Shown: positions 1 to 6,401 of the stretch, in pieces
How the letters are laid out: every line of letters starts with the position of its first letter
Numbering within the stretch: position 1 is the stretch's first letter
Source of the DNA: an uncultured Bacteroidales bacterium
GTDB taxonomy: Bacteria > Bacteroidota > Bacteroidia > Bacteroidales > Bacteroidaceae
Direction: 5' to 3'
Length of the DNA stretch: 47,926 bases
Assembly (NCBI GenBank): GCA_902774275.1
Contig: CACYHN010000026.1
Location: forward strand, 1-47,926
The notes under the pieces: model-generated
The model's database searches: none
Told to the model about the DNA's origin: nothing
The model's input: only the letters and a program-made list of their open reading frames with translations
Translations under genes and position numbers: made by a program

Positions 1-1
1 C

Positions 2-169
2 ACCACCGGTGTTCCCGCCATGATCGGTACCGCAATGGTTATGACCGGCACATGGAAGGGTGCAGGCGTGTTCAACGTAGAGGAGTTTGATCCGGATCCA
101 TATATGGAGGGCCTGAACAAGTGGGGCCTGCCTTGGGTTGTGGATGAGAATCCCGTACTTGTAGACTGA
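2..169 (+). CDS. Carboxynorspermidine dehydrogenase (saccharopine dehydrogenase family), C-terminal fragment
   Basis: Only the last 55 codons are present; the gene begins outside the window. The residues match the C-terminal tail of saccharopine-dehydrogenase-like enzymes of the carboxynorspermidine dehydrogenase type, with a TTGVPAMIGTAMVMTG stretch followed by FNVEEFDPDPYMEGLNKWGLP near the end. The family condenses aspartate semialdehyde with a diamine using NADPH to give carboxy(nor)spermidine in the cytoplasm. The gene is followed after 12 bases by nspC, the enzyme for the next step, which strongly supports the assignment. The alternative, a lysine-pathway saccharopine dehydrogenase, is less likely because of this neighbour. 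Confidence 0.8.
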   Translation, partial: TTGVPAMIGTAMVMTGTWKGAGVFNVEEFDPDPYMEGLNKWGLPWVVDENPVLVD

Positions 170-181
170 TTTTTTGGCCCG

Positions 182-1333
182 ATGAACGCAGAGCAACTGC
201 ATACTCCGTGTTACGTCATTGACCGCGACCGCCTGGAGGAGAACCTCAAGGTGCTGCGCGGAGTGATGGACCGTACCGGATGCCGAATCCTACTGGCGCA
301 GAAGGCGTTCAGTTGCTATGCTGTCTATCCGCTGATATCACAATATCTCTGTGGTGCAACCGCAAGCGGACTTTTTGAGGCCCGCCTGTGCCACGAGGAG
401 ATGCCAGGGCGTGAGAATCACATATTTTCTCCTGCGTTCCGCGAGGAGGATATGCCTGAGATTCTGAGCATTTGCGACCATATCGTATTCAATTCCATCA
501 GACAACTGGAGCTCTACGGCAAGCGTGCCAAGGAGGCTGGACTGCAGGTGGGCTTGCGTATCAATCCGCAGATCTCTACCCAGCCGGCTGAGCATGCAAT
601 ATATGATCCATGCGCTAAAGGCAGCAGGCTTGGAGTTACTCTTGATGAGTTCCGTGAGTCAGTTCTTTCTAAGCTGGAGTTACTTGATTTGCTTGACGGC
701 CTGCATTTCCATACTCTCTGCGAGCAGAATTCCGATGATCTTGAAACCACACTGAACGGCTTTGAGGAGCAGTTCAGTGAGTGGCTTCCGCAAATGAAAT
801 GGGTCAACTTTGGCGGCGGACATCACATTACCCGCGCAGATTACGATATTCCGCGTTTAGAACGCTGCATAAACCGTATGTCTCAGGGATACGGCCTTAT
901 GGTCTATCTTGAGCCCGGTGAGGCGATCGCCCTCAACGCCGGTTACCTGCACACCCAGGTGCTTGAGGTGCAGCATCACGCAGGAGCAATGGATATCGCA
1001 ATCGTGGATACATCGGCCGCATGCCATATGCCTGATGTGCTTGAAATGCCGTATCGGCCCCCGCTCAGAGACAGCGGTCAGCCTGGAGAAAAAGCATACA
1101 CCTACCGTCTTGGTGGCCCTACATGCTTATCAGGCGATATAATAGGGGAGTACAGCTTTGATGAGCCATTAAAAGAGGGCCAGACCCTCATATTTGAGGA
1201 TATGGCCATCTACTCCATGGTTAAGAACAACACCTTCAATGGTATGCCCCTTCCGTCAATCTACCTGAAGCAGGGTTCAGATTACACCCTTATCAAGTCT
1301 TTCAGCTACGCCGACTTCAAGGTACGCCTTTAG
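182..1333 (+). CDS. nspC: Carboxynorspermidine decarboxylase
   Basis: A 383-residue fold-type III PLP-dependent decarboxylase related to the alanine racemase/diaminopimelate decarboxylase superfamily. It removes CO2 from carboxy(nor)spermidine to give (nor)spermidine, the last step of the alternative polyamine route. The PLP lysine is probably Lys41 in LLAQKAFSCYAVYP. The family motifs LHFHTLCEQ (about residues 175-183), WVNFGGGHHIT (about 207-217), LEPGEA (about 243-248) and GPTCLSGDI (about 312-320) are present. Length is normal for NspC. ATG 182 lies 12 bases after the dehydrogenase stop, so the two are co-transcribed, with the GNAT gene next. Confidence 0.93.
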   Translation: MNAEQLHTPCYVIDRDRLEENLKVLRGVMDRTGCRILLAQKAFSCYAVYPLISQYLCGATASGLFEARLCHEEMPGRENHIFSPAFREEDMPEILSICDHIVFNSIRQLELYGKRAKEAGLQVGLRINPQISTQPAEHAIYDPCAKGSRLGVTLDEFRESVLSKLELLDLLDGLHFHTLCEQNSDDLETTLNGFEEQFSEWLPQMKWVNFGGGHHITRADYDIPRLERCINRMSQGYGLMVYLEPGEAIALNAGYLHTQVLEVQHHAGAMDIAIVDTSAACHMPDVLEMPYRPPLRDSGQPGEKAYTYRLGGPTCLSGDIIGEYSFDEPLKEGQTLIFEDMAIYSMVKNNTFNGMPLPSIYLKQGSDYTLIKSFSYADFKVRL

Positions 1334-1339
1334 TTATTT

Positions 1340-1858
1340 ATGGAGATTATTGAAACGGAGAGATTAAGGTTCCGCATGTGGCAGGAGTCTGATGCGGAGG
1401 ATTTATTCAAGTATGCCTCTGATCCTGACGTAGGCGAGCGTGCCGGTTGGCCTCCCCATAAGACGCTGGATGACAGTCTGATGGTAATACGGGAAATCTT
1501 TTCAAACGGTCATACCTGGGCGCTGGAGCTAAAGGAGAGTGGTCATGTGATAGGGTGTATGGGGTATTACCCGTATGGTGAGAGCAATATAGAGATAGGA
1601 GAGCAGGATGTTGAGGTGGGTTATTGGATAGGTAAGCCATATTGGAACAAGGGACTTTGCACTGAGGCCCTGCGCGCCATGATTGACTATTGTTTCAAGA
1701 GGAGAGGATTCAAGAATATCTGGGCCGATTTCTTTGTGGACAACCCCGCATCGGGCCGCGTAATGGAGAAATGCGGATTCATGGACACCGGCCGTACCAA
1801 CATACTCAGCAATCTCTATCACAGCGACTCCCGTCCTGTAAAGATCATGAAACTGTAA
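1340..1858 (+). CDS. GNAT family N-acetyltransferase (RimJ/RimL-like)
   Basis: A 172-residue acetyltransferase of the RimJ/RimL subgroup. It opens with the typical IETERLRFRMWQESDAEDLF and carries the acetyl-CoA motif A region VGYWIGKPYWNKGLCTEALR (about residues 95-115) and the family end NPASGRVMEKCGF (about 138-150). It starts 6 bases after nspC, so it is the third gene of the polyamine operon. The substrate cannot be read from the sequence. A polyamine is a reasonable guess from the neighbours, but this subgroup also modifies protein N-termini and small molecules. Transcription should end at the hairpin just behind the stop. Confidence 0.85.
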   Translation: MEIIETERLRFRMWQESDAEDLFKYASDPDVGERAGWPPHKTLDDSLMVIREIFSNGHTWALELKESGHVIGCMGYYPYGESNIEIGEQDVEVGYWIGKPYWNKGLCTEALRAMIDYCFKRRGFKNIWADFFVDNPASGRVMEKCGFMDTGRTNILSNLYHSDSRPVKIMKL

Positions 1859-1860
1859 AA

Positions 1861-1893
1861 ACGTGTAATTGGGGACTGTCCCCAATTACACGT
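1861..1893. terminator. Bidirectional hairpin terminator of the GGGGAC palindrome family
   Basis: A perfect inverted repeat of 15 bp (1861-1875 with 1879-1893) around a 3-base loop. It has an A-run on its left and a T-run on its right, so it can end transcription in both directions. It sits between two convergent genes (stops at 1858 and 1897). Its core GGGGACTGTCCCC belongs to the palindrome family repeated elsewhere in the window. Confidence 0.8.
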
Positions 1894-1896
1894 TTT

Positions 1897-2223
1897 TTAG
1901 AGGCGGGGAGTACGGATGATGTAAAGGATGTTGTTGATTATGTAGGCTACGGCAGCCAGTATTATTGCTGCGGCTAATGCCCGGAAATCATCGCAGAACT
2001 CTACCTGAATTGATACGTTTCCCCATGAGATCCTATCATATAATCCCATGAGGATAATCAGGAATTGAGCTGATATTGACATCATGAAAATGGCTTCAAT
2101 CAGTTTTCCTACAGGTCTGATTTTATCTATGGCCTTCCATGCGGCAGCTATTGTTGCCAGTAACAGAACCACAAATGCTATTGCATCGAAAGTGGATATT
2201 GAGGATAAGAAAAACTTTATCAT
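1897..2223 (-). CDS. Small membrane protein, second gene of LytTR module 1
   Basis: A 108-residue hydrophobic protein with about three membrane segments (roughly residues 12-30, 42-62 and 85-103). No named family is recognised. It ends in ILYIIRTPRL, nearly the same as the end of the protein at 4686-5117 (LYIIRTPRI). It has an AAWKAIDKIRPVGK stretch resembling the WKAPRWVRPxG motif of the proteins at 2236-2601 and 5142-5456, so the four look like one family. It starts 12 bases after its partner gene and shares that gene's promoter. The role is unknown; partnering with the membrane-bound LytTR regulator transcribed divergently is an inference. Confidence 0.75.
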   Translation of the reverse strand: MIKFFLSSISTFDAIAFVVLLLATIAAAWKAIDKIRPVGKLIEAIFMMSISAQFLIILMGLYDRISWGNVSIQVEFCDDFRALAAAIILAAVAYIINNILYIIRTPRL

Positions 2224-2235
2224 AAGGCAAGGTTT

Positions 2236-2601
2236 TTAGTTTCTACTTGTTTGAATTACAATGACAATCTTTGAGATAAGGAATACCGTAAATCCCAATG
2301 TTATTATAAACAGTTCGATTTTAAAGCCATCGATCCATACCATAGGTGATAAGGCTCCGGCGTTCTTTACGTCACTCAGTGCTGTCATAATCCTCCATGT
2401 CCATGGAATAAAAGAGAAGGCCAATGCTATTGATCCTAACGGTCTTACCCATCTGGGGGCTTTCCATCCGCAGAACAGTATCGCTATCAATATAATGGTG
2501 AAAACACTAAGTATCCAAGGCGGTACAATCTGGAATAATAAGGTTAGTGGTCCAGGAGCTGAGAATTCTTCAATTACTTCTTCTATCAATTCTTCTTCCA
2601 T
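2236..2601 (-). CDS. Small membrane protein, first gene of LytTR module 1
   Basis: A 121-residue protein with an acidic N-terminus (MEEELIEEVIEE) and three or four membrane segments. The motif WKAPRWVRPLGSIALAF follows the first segment and is almost identical in the paralogue at 5142-5456. An upstream in-frame ATG at 2628 is rejected because it falls inside the likely transcription start zone of the TATCTTTG promoter at 2626-2633. ATG 2601 leaves a leader of about 20 nt. The gene is first in a two-gene operon divergent from the LytTR gene at 2811. Function unknown. A membrane partner or inhibitor of the regulator, as in streptococcal HdrRM/BrsRM LytTR systems, is a hypothesis from layout only. 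Confidence 0.75.
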   Translation of the reverse strand: MEEELIEEVIEEFSAPGPLTLLFQIVPPWILSVFTIILIAILFCGWKAPRWVRPLGSIALAFSFIPWTWRIMTALSDVKNAGALSPMVWIDGFKIELFIITLGFTVFLISKIVIVIQTSRN

Positions 2602-2625
2602 AAAGCATTTGTATTTGGTTTGATG

Positions 2626-2633
2626 CAAAGATA
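2626..2633 (-). promoter_or_regulatory. Bacteroidetes -7 promoter box for the small membrane protein operon 1
   Basis: On the minus strand this reads TATCTTTG, an exact TAnnTTTG -7 element. The same TGATGCAAAG context (plus strand) occurs at the equivalent place in module 2. Confidence 0.65.
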
Positions 2634-2665
2634 TGGAGTTTGAACACGGTCATCCAATTTTTTTC

Positions 2666-2748
2666 GATGTCATATCCCTCTGTCAAGAAATCTGGTTGAT
2701 GTCAAATCCTATTGAAAGGTATTTAAGCCATTTTGAAGGGGATTTGAC
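2666..2748. promoter_or_regulatory. Operator-like repeats between divergent promoters, module 1
   Basis: GATGTCATATCC (2666-2677) recurs as GATGTCAAATCC (2698-2709), 32 bp apart or about three helical turns. GTCAAATCC (2701-2709) also has an exact inverted copy, GGATTTGAC, at 2740-2748. The same GTCAAATCC word occurs in the matching region of module 2 (5561-5569). These are the likely binding sites of the LytTR regulator encoded next door, which would make the module self-regulated. Confidence 0.55.
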
Positions 2749-2782
2749 AGTGCTTTTTTTAGCAGAGTGTTACAGTATTCAC

Positions 2783-2790
2783 TATCTTCG
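2783..2790 (+). promoter_or_regulatory. -7-like promoter box for LytTR gene 1
   Basis: TATCTTCG is one base from TAnnTTTG. The same octamer stands before the paralogous regulator (5643-5650). It predicts a leader of roughly 15 nt before ATG 2811. Confidence 0.5.
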
Positions 2791-2810
2791 TCAGCAGAAT
2801 TCCTTTGTTT

Positions 2811-3548
2811 ATGAAAAGAACCGTTATTATTGCCTATTGGACAGTTTCAGTGATTATAGTAGCACTGATAATTATGATGCTTGTGGGAAATCTGTCTTTC
2901 TCAAGAGCATTGTTTGTGGGAATGATGTTCCTGCCTGGAGCACTCGCCGCTCAGTATATGCTGCCAAAAATATCTTATAAAAGGAGAGCAGAGGGCATAC
3001 GTAATACCATTTATCTTGTTCTGGCTATTATCATTCTGGAATACTTGCTGCTGATATGGACTTTATGCTTTCAGCCTTCGGGATCATTTAGAATGATTAA
3101 AGGGGTGAATTATAATATTCCCTTTCATTTTCCTAAAGACACAGGAGTCTTTAATCCTTTATTTATTTCAGTAATAGTATCAGCGTTGGCCATAGGAGGA
3201 TCACTGATAGACCGATGGCTTACCCGCAACCATCCGGAGATGGAGAGCCCAATAACGTTCTGCTCTGATAGAAAGCGTGTATCGCTGCTTCCCAGTCAGA
3301 TGCTGTACATTGAGTCTTGTGATACCGAGGTGTATATCCATACTACCGATGGCCGCAAACTGCGTAACAAGACCGGCATATCGCAATGGGAATCGGCCCT
3401 GGGATATCCGTTTGTCCGCATCCATCGGGCCTTCCTGGTAAACAGTAATCACGTGGAATCGTACAATCAGGATACCGTCAAGGTGGGAGAGGAGTCACTC
3501 CCCGTCTCCCGCAAATACCAGAAAGGGTTGAAAGAAATTCTTTCTTAA
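2811..3548 (+). CDS. Membrane-anchored LytTR transcriptional regulator, module 1
   Basis: A 245-residue protein with four predicted membrane segments (about 5-25, 30-50, 66-87 and 114-134). A cytoplasmic LytTR DNA-binding domain follows at about 148-245, with the family features LLPSQMLYIESCDTEVYIHT, FVRIHRAFLVNSNHV and LPVSRKYQKGLKEIL. There is no receiver domain, so it is not a standard response regulator; sensing presumably goes through the membrane part. ATG 2811 is chosen because it aligns with ATG 5659 of the paralogue (MKRTVIIAYW versus MRTLVTILYW). It is divergent from two small membrane protein genes, with repeated operator-like sites in between. It ends just before a large palindrome. 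Confidence 0.88.
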   Translation: MKRTVIIAYWTVSVIIVALIIMMLVGNLSFSRALFVGMMFLPGALAAQYMLPKISYKRRAEGIRNTIYLVLAIIILEYLLLIWTLCFQPSGSFRMIKGVNYNIPFHFPKDTGVFNPLFISVIVSALAIGGSLIDRWLTRNHPEMESPITFCSDRKRVSLLPSQMLYIESCDTEVYIHTTDGRKLRNKTGISQWESALGYPFVRIHRAFLVNSNHVESYNQDTVKVGEESLPVSRKYQKGLKEILS

Positions 3549-3551
3549 AAC

Positions 3552-3625
3552 AGTACAATTGGGGTCTGACCCCTTTTGTATCATTTTTCAAAATAGTACA
3601 AAAGGGGTCAGACCCCAATTGTACT
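3552..3625. repeat. GGGGTC-type palindrome pair acting as terminator between convergent genes
   Basis: Two 29-base arms (3552-3580 and 3597-3625) are exact reverse complements around a 16-base spacer. Each arm also contains the smaller palindrome GGGGTCTGACCCC. The element fills the gap between the convergent stops at 3548 and 3631 and can fold into one long or two short hairpins. It belongs to the palindrome family described in the findings. Confidence 0.85.
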
Positions 3626-3630
3626 ATTTA

Positions 3631-4545
3631 TCAGTTCAGGCGGAAATTGAGAGGAACGATATATTTGGTGCGGCAGGGCTTATCATCTATCTTGCCGGGC
3701 TTCCATTTGGGCATTTTTGCGACAAAACGTAGAGCCTCAGCATCAAGTGACGGATATACGCTTTTAATGATTACAGGGTTGGTTATGGAACCGTCCTCCT
3801 CAACAATGAATTGTACCAGTACGCGGCCTTGGATACCTTCTGCCTTGGCATCCTCAGGATATACAAGTGTTTCCCTGAAAGAGCTAAGCAATGCTGCAGC
3901 ACCTCCGGGATATTCAGGCATTTCAGGAACTACAAGATATACTCCATCCTGGTCCTGTAAAACTTCCGGATTTGACATACCCACAAATTCATCATCTATG
4001 AAATCCACGTAATCAACATCATTCTCCTTGGATTCCTCTTTGAATTTGATGACCTCATCCATCCAGGCTTTGTCAGGAATATCTGTAAACTCACCTGTCT
4101 GGCATTCGGCAATCTTATCCGGAATCAGGGCGTAAGCATAAAAGCCATCATAAATTTCCACCCATATATCATCATCACTGTTCTCTCCATTATCGGTCTT
4201 GGTATAAGGGACTGATGCATTCTTGAGAATGGTCTTTGCCGATGTTGCCAGCTTATCGGCCAACTCCTGCGGGATGCTCTTGGTCAGAACCTTGCCGGCA
4301 TTCTTGTAAACGAGATTGTACTGACCCTCTTCTTTTACAAGAAATATGCCATACAGAAATGAGCCGTACGGGTCTTTCATCACATATCCGCAATCATAAC
4401 CTTTAGGAGCATATTTCTGCAGTTGCTCTTCAGTGTATGGCCTGTTCTTTACAACAATATAAATAGGAGGATAGACCGATGCAGTGCACACGGCAGCAAA
4501 CATGCTGAATACAGCGAAACTGAAAACTGAAAGGACTCTTTTCAT
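3631..4545 (-). CDS. Secreted protein with TonB C-terminal domain
   Basis: A 304-residue protein starting with a signal peptide (MKRVLSVFSFAVFSMFAAVCTA). A middle part of about 190 residues has no recognised family. A C-terminal TonB-like domain (about 213-304) shows the family pattern: YPGGAAALLSSFRETLVYPEDA, then QGRVLVQFIVEEDGSI and WKPGKIDDKP. No N-terminal membrane anchor precedes a proline-rich linker as in true TonB, so it is more likely a stand-alone periplasmic TonB-C protein. The reading frame stays open upstream through a palindrome, but ATG 4545 is the start because the signal peptide begins there. It lies between the two LytTR modules. Confidence 0.82.
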   Translation of the reverse strand: MKRVLSVFSFAVFSMFAAVCTASVYPPIYIVVKNRPYTEEQLQKYAPKGYDCGYVMKDPYGSFLYGIFLVKEEGQYNLVYKNAGKVLTKSIPQELADKLATSAKTILKNASVPYTKTDNGENSDDDIWVEIYDGFYAYALIPDKIAECQTGEFTDIPDKAWMDEVIKFKEESKENDVDYVDFIDDEFVGMSNPEVLQDQDGVYLVVPEMPEYPGGAAALLSSFRETLVYPEDAKAEGIQGRVLVQFIVEEDGSITNPVIIKSVYPSLDAEALRFVAKMPKWKPGKIDDKPCRTKYIVPLNFRLN

Positions 4546-4618
4546 ACCGCTTTCTTTTAATTGTTCACTATTGAAACGGCAAGATTTTGCAAATACGTCT
4601 CGCTGCCTGGAATTTTTC

Positions 4619-4685
4619 CGCACCGGGGACGGTTCTGTTCGCGTAGGGGACGGTTCTGTTCGCGAACAGAACCGTCCCCGGTGCG
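4619..4685. repeat. Composite GGGGACGG palindrome with an extra internal copy
   Basis: Outer arms of 25 bp (4619-4643 and 4661-4685) are exact reverse complements. The 17-base spacer holds a third GGGGACGGTTCTGTT copy, which suggests a partial tandem duplication within the element. It touches the stop codon (4686-4688) of the minus-strand membrane protein gene and lies upstream of the TonB-C gene, so it may be that operon's terminator. Confidence 0.85.
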
Positions 4686-5117
4686 TTAGATGCGCGGGGT
4701 GCGGATGATGTAGAGGATGCGGGTAATCAGGTAGTTGACGGTACTCCACATTAATACCGCGAAGCCATTGGCAAGTGGTGTTGTTATGTATTTCCAGATA
4801 CTATCAATTGAGTATATCTCCTCTCTGGTAATGGGCTGGCCACTTTCAAGCTTTTGATATAGCAAATCATAAATATCTTGATGGTTTACTTGGAACTGGT
4901 CGAATACCTGGACCATAGCGACACAGAAACAAAGGAATCCGAACACCATTGTTATAGTTCCCAGTGAGTGCAGCTTGGCGGGATACTTCCAGGCAATAAA
5001 GCAGATGGCAACCAACAGAAATACGGATGTTATGGCTGTGAATGCAGTTGTGTGATACAGTATAAACCCCATGTTTGAGGCATACTGATTAATACTAAGG
5101 CTGATTAAAGTATTCAT
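4686..5117 (-). CDS. Small membrane protein, second gene of LytTR module 2
   Basis: A 143-residue protein with about three membrane segments (roughly 20-45, 52-72 and 112-135). Its end, LYIIRTPRI, nearly matches the protein at 1897-2223. The stretch AWKYPAKLHSLGTITMVFGF corresponds to the WKxP...G motif of the other family members. The hydrophilic loop between segments two and three (about 75-110) is longer than in its paralogue. It starts 24 bases after the stop of the gene at 5142-5456, so the two form an operon. Function unknown; see the module 1 entries for the proposed partnership with LytTR. Confidence 0.75.
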   Translation of the reverse strand: MNTLISLSINQYASNMGFILYHTTAFTAITSVFLLVAICFIAWKYPAKLHSLGTITMVFGFLCFCVAMVQVFDQFQVNHQDIYDLLYQKLESGQPITREEIYSIDSIWKYITTPLANGFAVLMWSTVNYLITRILYIIRTPRI

Positions 5118-5141
5118 AGCGCTTATCTTTTTAAAGGTTGA

Positions 5142-5456
5142 TTAATGTCCAGGTTTCTGGATGAAACTGATAATGTGTGATATAAGATATATGAGCAATC
5201 CATATAATAAGGTTATGGTCATTAGTTTTAATCCTCCTGCCATTACAGTGGGACTTATGTCTCCTGCTTTCTGTATATCACACAGGCCAAGCAGGAAACT
5301 GAAAAAATAGAATAGTGCGCAGAACCCTAAAGCAATTGACCCAATTGGACGGACCCAGCGTGGAGCTTTCCAGGCACTGAGGAAAATCAGCACCAGCAGA
5401 ATGGTAAGGATGGCAAGAACGCCTCCCGGTAGTTGAGAAAGGATGTAACTCATCAT
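5142..5456 (-). CDS. Small membrane protein, first gene of LytTR module 2
   Basis: A 104-residue protein with about three membrane segments and the motif AWKAPRWVRPIGSIALGF, close to the module 1 paralogue at 2236-2601 (GWKAPRWVRPLGSIALAF). An earlier in-frame start at 5540 is rejected because it would lie upstream of the TAACTTTG promoter at 5486-5493. ATG 5456 (or the adjacent ATG 5453) gives a leader of about 30 nt. It is first in an operon with the gene at 4686-5117 and divergent from LytTR gene 2. Function unknown. Confidence 0.75.
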   Translation of the reverse strand: MMSYILSQLPGGVLAILTILLVLIFLSAWKAPRWVRPIGSIALGFCALFYFFSFLLGLCDIQKAGDISPTVMAGGLKLMTITLLYGLLIYLISHIISFIQKPGH

Positions 5457-5485
5457 AGTTTTTGTTTTTAAGGTTTGAACTGATG

Positions 5486-5493
5486 CAAAGTTA
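5486..5493 (-). promoter_or_regulatory. -7 promoter box for small membrane protein operon 2
   Basis: The minus strand reads TAACTTTG, an exact TAnnTTTG match, preceded on the plus strand by the same TGATGCAAAG string found at the promoter of module 1. Confidence 0.65.
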
Positions 5494-5530
5494 CTGTCCG
5501 ATGTCCGATGCCTCCCCAAGTTTCGGCCTA

Positions 5531-5597
5531 CAAATCCCAAATGTCGGTTTGGGAAAGGGTGTCAAATCCCACGTTTTAGCCCCAAATCCCAAATGTC
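5531..5597. promoter_or_regulatory. Operator-like repeats between divergent promoters, module 2
   Basis: CAAATCCCAAATGTC occurs exactly at 5531-5545 and 5583-5597, 52 bp or about five helical turns apart. A related GTCAAATCCC lies between them at 5561-5570. The shared word with module 1 is GTCAAATCC. The position between the divergent promoters of a LytTR regulator and its neighbour operon suggests regulator binding sites. Confidence 0.6.
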
Positions 5598-5642
5598 AGT
5601 CATTTGAATGGTGTTTTACTGGGAATATCGGGAGTGATTTCA

Positions 5643-5650
5643 TATCTTCG
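5643..5650 (+). promoter_or_regulatory. -7-like promoter box for LytTR gene 2
   Basis: TATCTTCG, the same octamer as before LytTR gene 1. It ends only 9 bases before ATG 5659, so the transcript would have almost no leader. Confidence 0.5.
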
Positions 5651-5658
5651 TGGATGAT

Positions 5659-6393
5659 ATGAGAACATTGGTCACCATACTCTACTGGATACTGTCTGTA
5701 GTGATAGCGGCGCTGGTTGTTTCAAGTGCCGGATACACTTTCTTGGAGTCACTGCTTATGGGCACAATGTTCCTTCCCGGTGCACTCGGGGCCAAATATC
5801 TGCTGCCCAAGGTATCTTTCCGGAAACGCAGTGATGGCATACAGGGAGTAATTTATATAGTGTTGGCTATCCTGGTACTTGAGTATCTGCTTATCTTGGC
5901 CGCAAACACATACATTCATTACCAGCGTTTAGGCGGAAACGGAAGTGCAAGTAATTACTATCAGATGCATGAGATGCCTCTCCCGTCAATGATTGTAAAT
6001 CCTCTGTTCATTACCATATTGGTGTCAATCCTGGCCATTGGCGGTTCCCTTATAGACCGATGGCTCACCTTAAAGCACCCGGAATTGGAAACTCCCGTCA
6101 CGTTCTGCTCCATGCGCAAGAAAGTCACGCTGCTGCCCAGCGAGATTCTGTATGTGGAGTCATGTGATACTGAGGTCATTGTCCATTCCACAGATGGACG
6201 ATCCCTGAACAATCGCACCGGAATCTCCCAATGGGAGGCGTTGCTCGGTCCCGGGTTCGTGCGCATTCACAGGGCCTTCCTTGTGAACAGCAAATACGCA
6301 AAACTGGAATCACAGGATACAGTATCGGTAGGCGACACCAAGCTCCCCGTCTCCCGCAAATACCAGAAAAGTTTGAAAGATATTCTTTCCTGA
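5659..6393 (+). CDS. Membrane-anchored LytTR transcriptional regulator, module 2
   Basis: A 244-residue paralogue of the protein at 2811-3548. It has four predicted membrane segments in the first 140 residues and a LytTR domain at about 147-244 (LLPSEILYVESCDTEVIVHS, FVRIHRAFLVNSKYA, LPVSRKYQKSLKDIL). The segment just before the domain, NPLFITILVSILAIGGSLID, is highly conserved between the two copies, whereas the loop between segments three and four (about 85-112) is not; that loop may carry specificity. A GTG nine bases upstream is possible, but ATG 5659 aligns with the paralogue. Its stop is followed at once by a palindrome shared with the convergent gene. Confidence 0.88.
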   Translation: MRTLVTILYWILSVVIAALVVSSAGYTFLESLLMGTMFLPGALGAKYLLPKVSFRKRSDGIQGVIYIVLAILVLEYLLILAANTYIHYQRLGGNGSASNYYQMHEMPLPSMIVNPLFITILVSILAIGGSLIDRWLTLKHPELETPVTFCSMRKKVTLLPSEILYVESCDTEVIVHSTDGRSLNNRTGISQWEALLGPGFVRIHRAFLVNSKYAKLESQDTVSVGDTKLPVSRKYQKSLKDILS

Positions 6394-6401
6394 GCTCCGC
6401 A

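Noticed and set aside
2633-2980. Open frame across the operator region and the start of LytTR gene 1
   Set aside because: It overlaps promoters and the first membrane segments of the regulator in another frame; no homologous frame is seen in module 2.
4546-4749. N-terminal extension of the TonB-C protein (68 codons)
   Set aside because: The extension is translated palindrome and upstream gene sequence; the signal peptide begins at ATG 4545.
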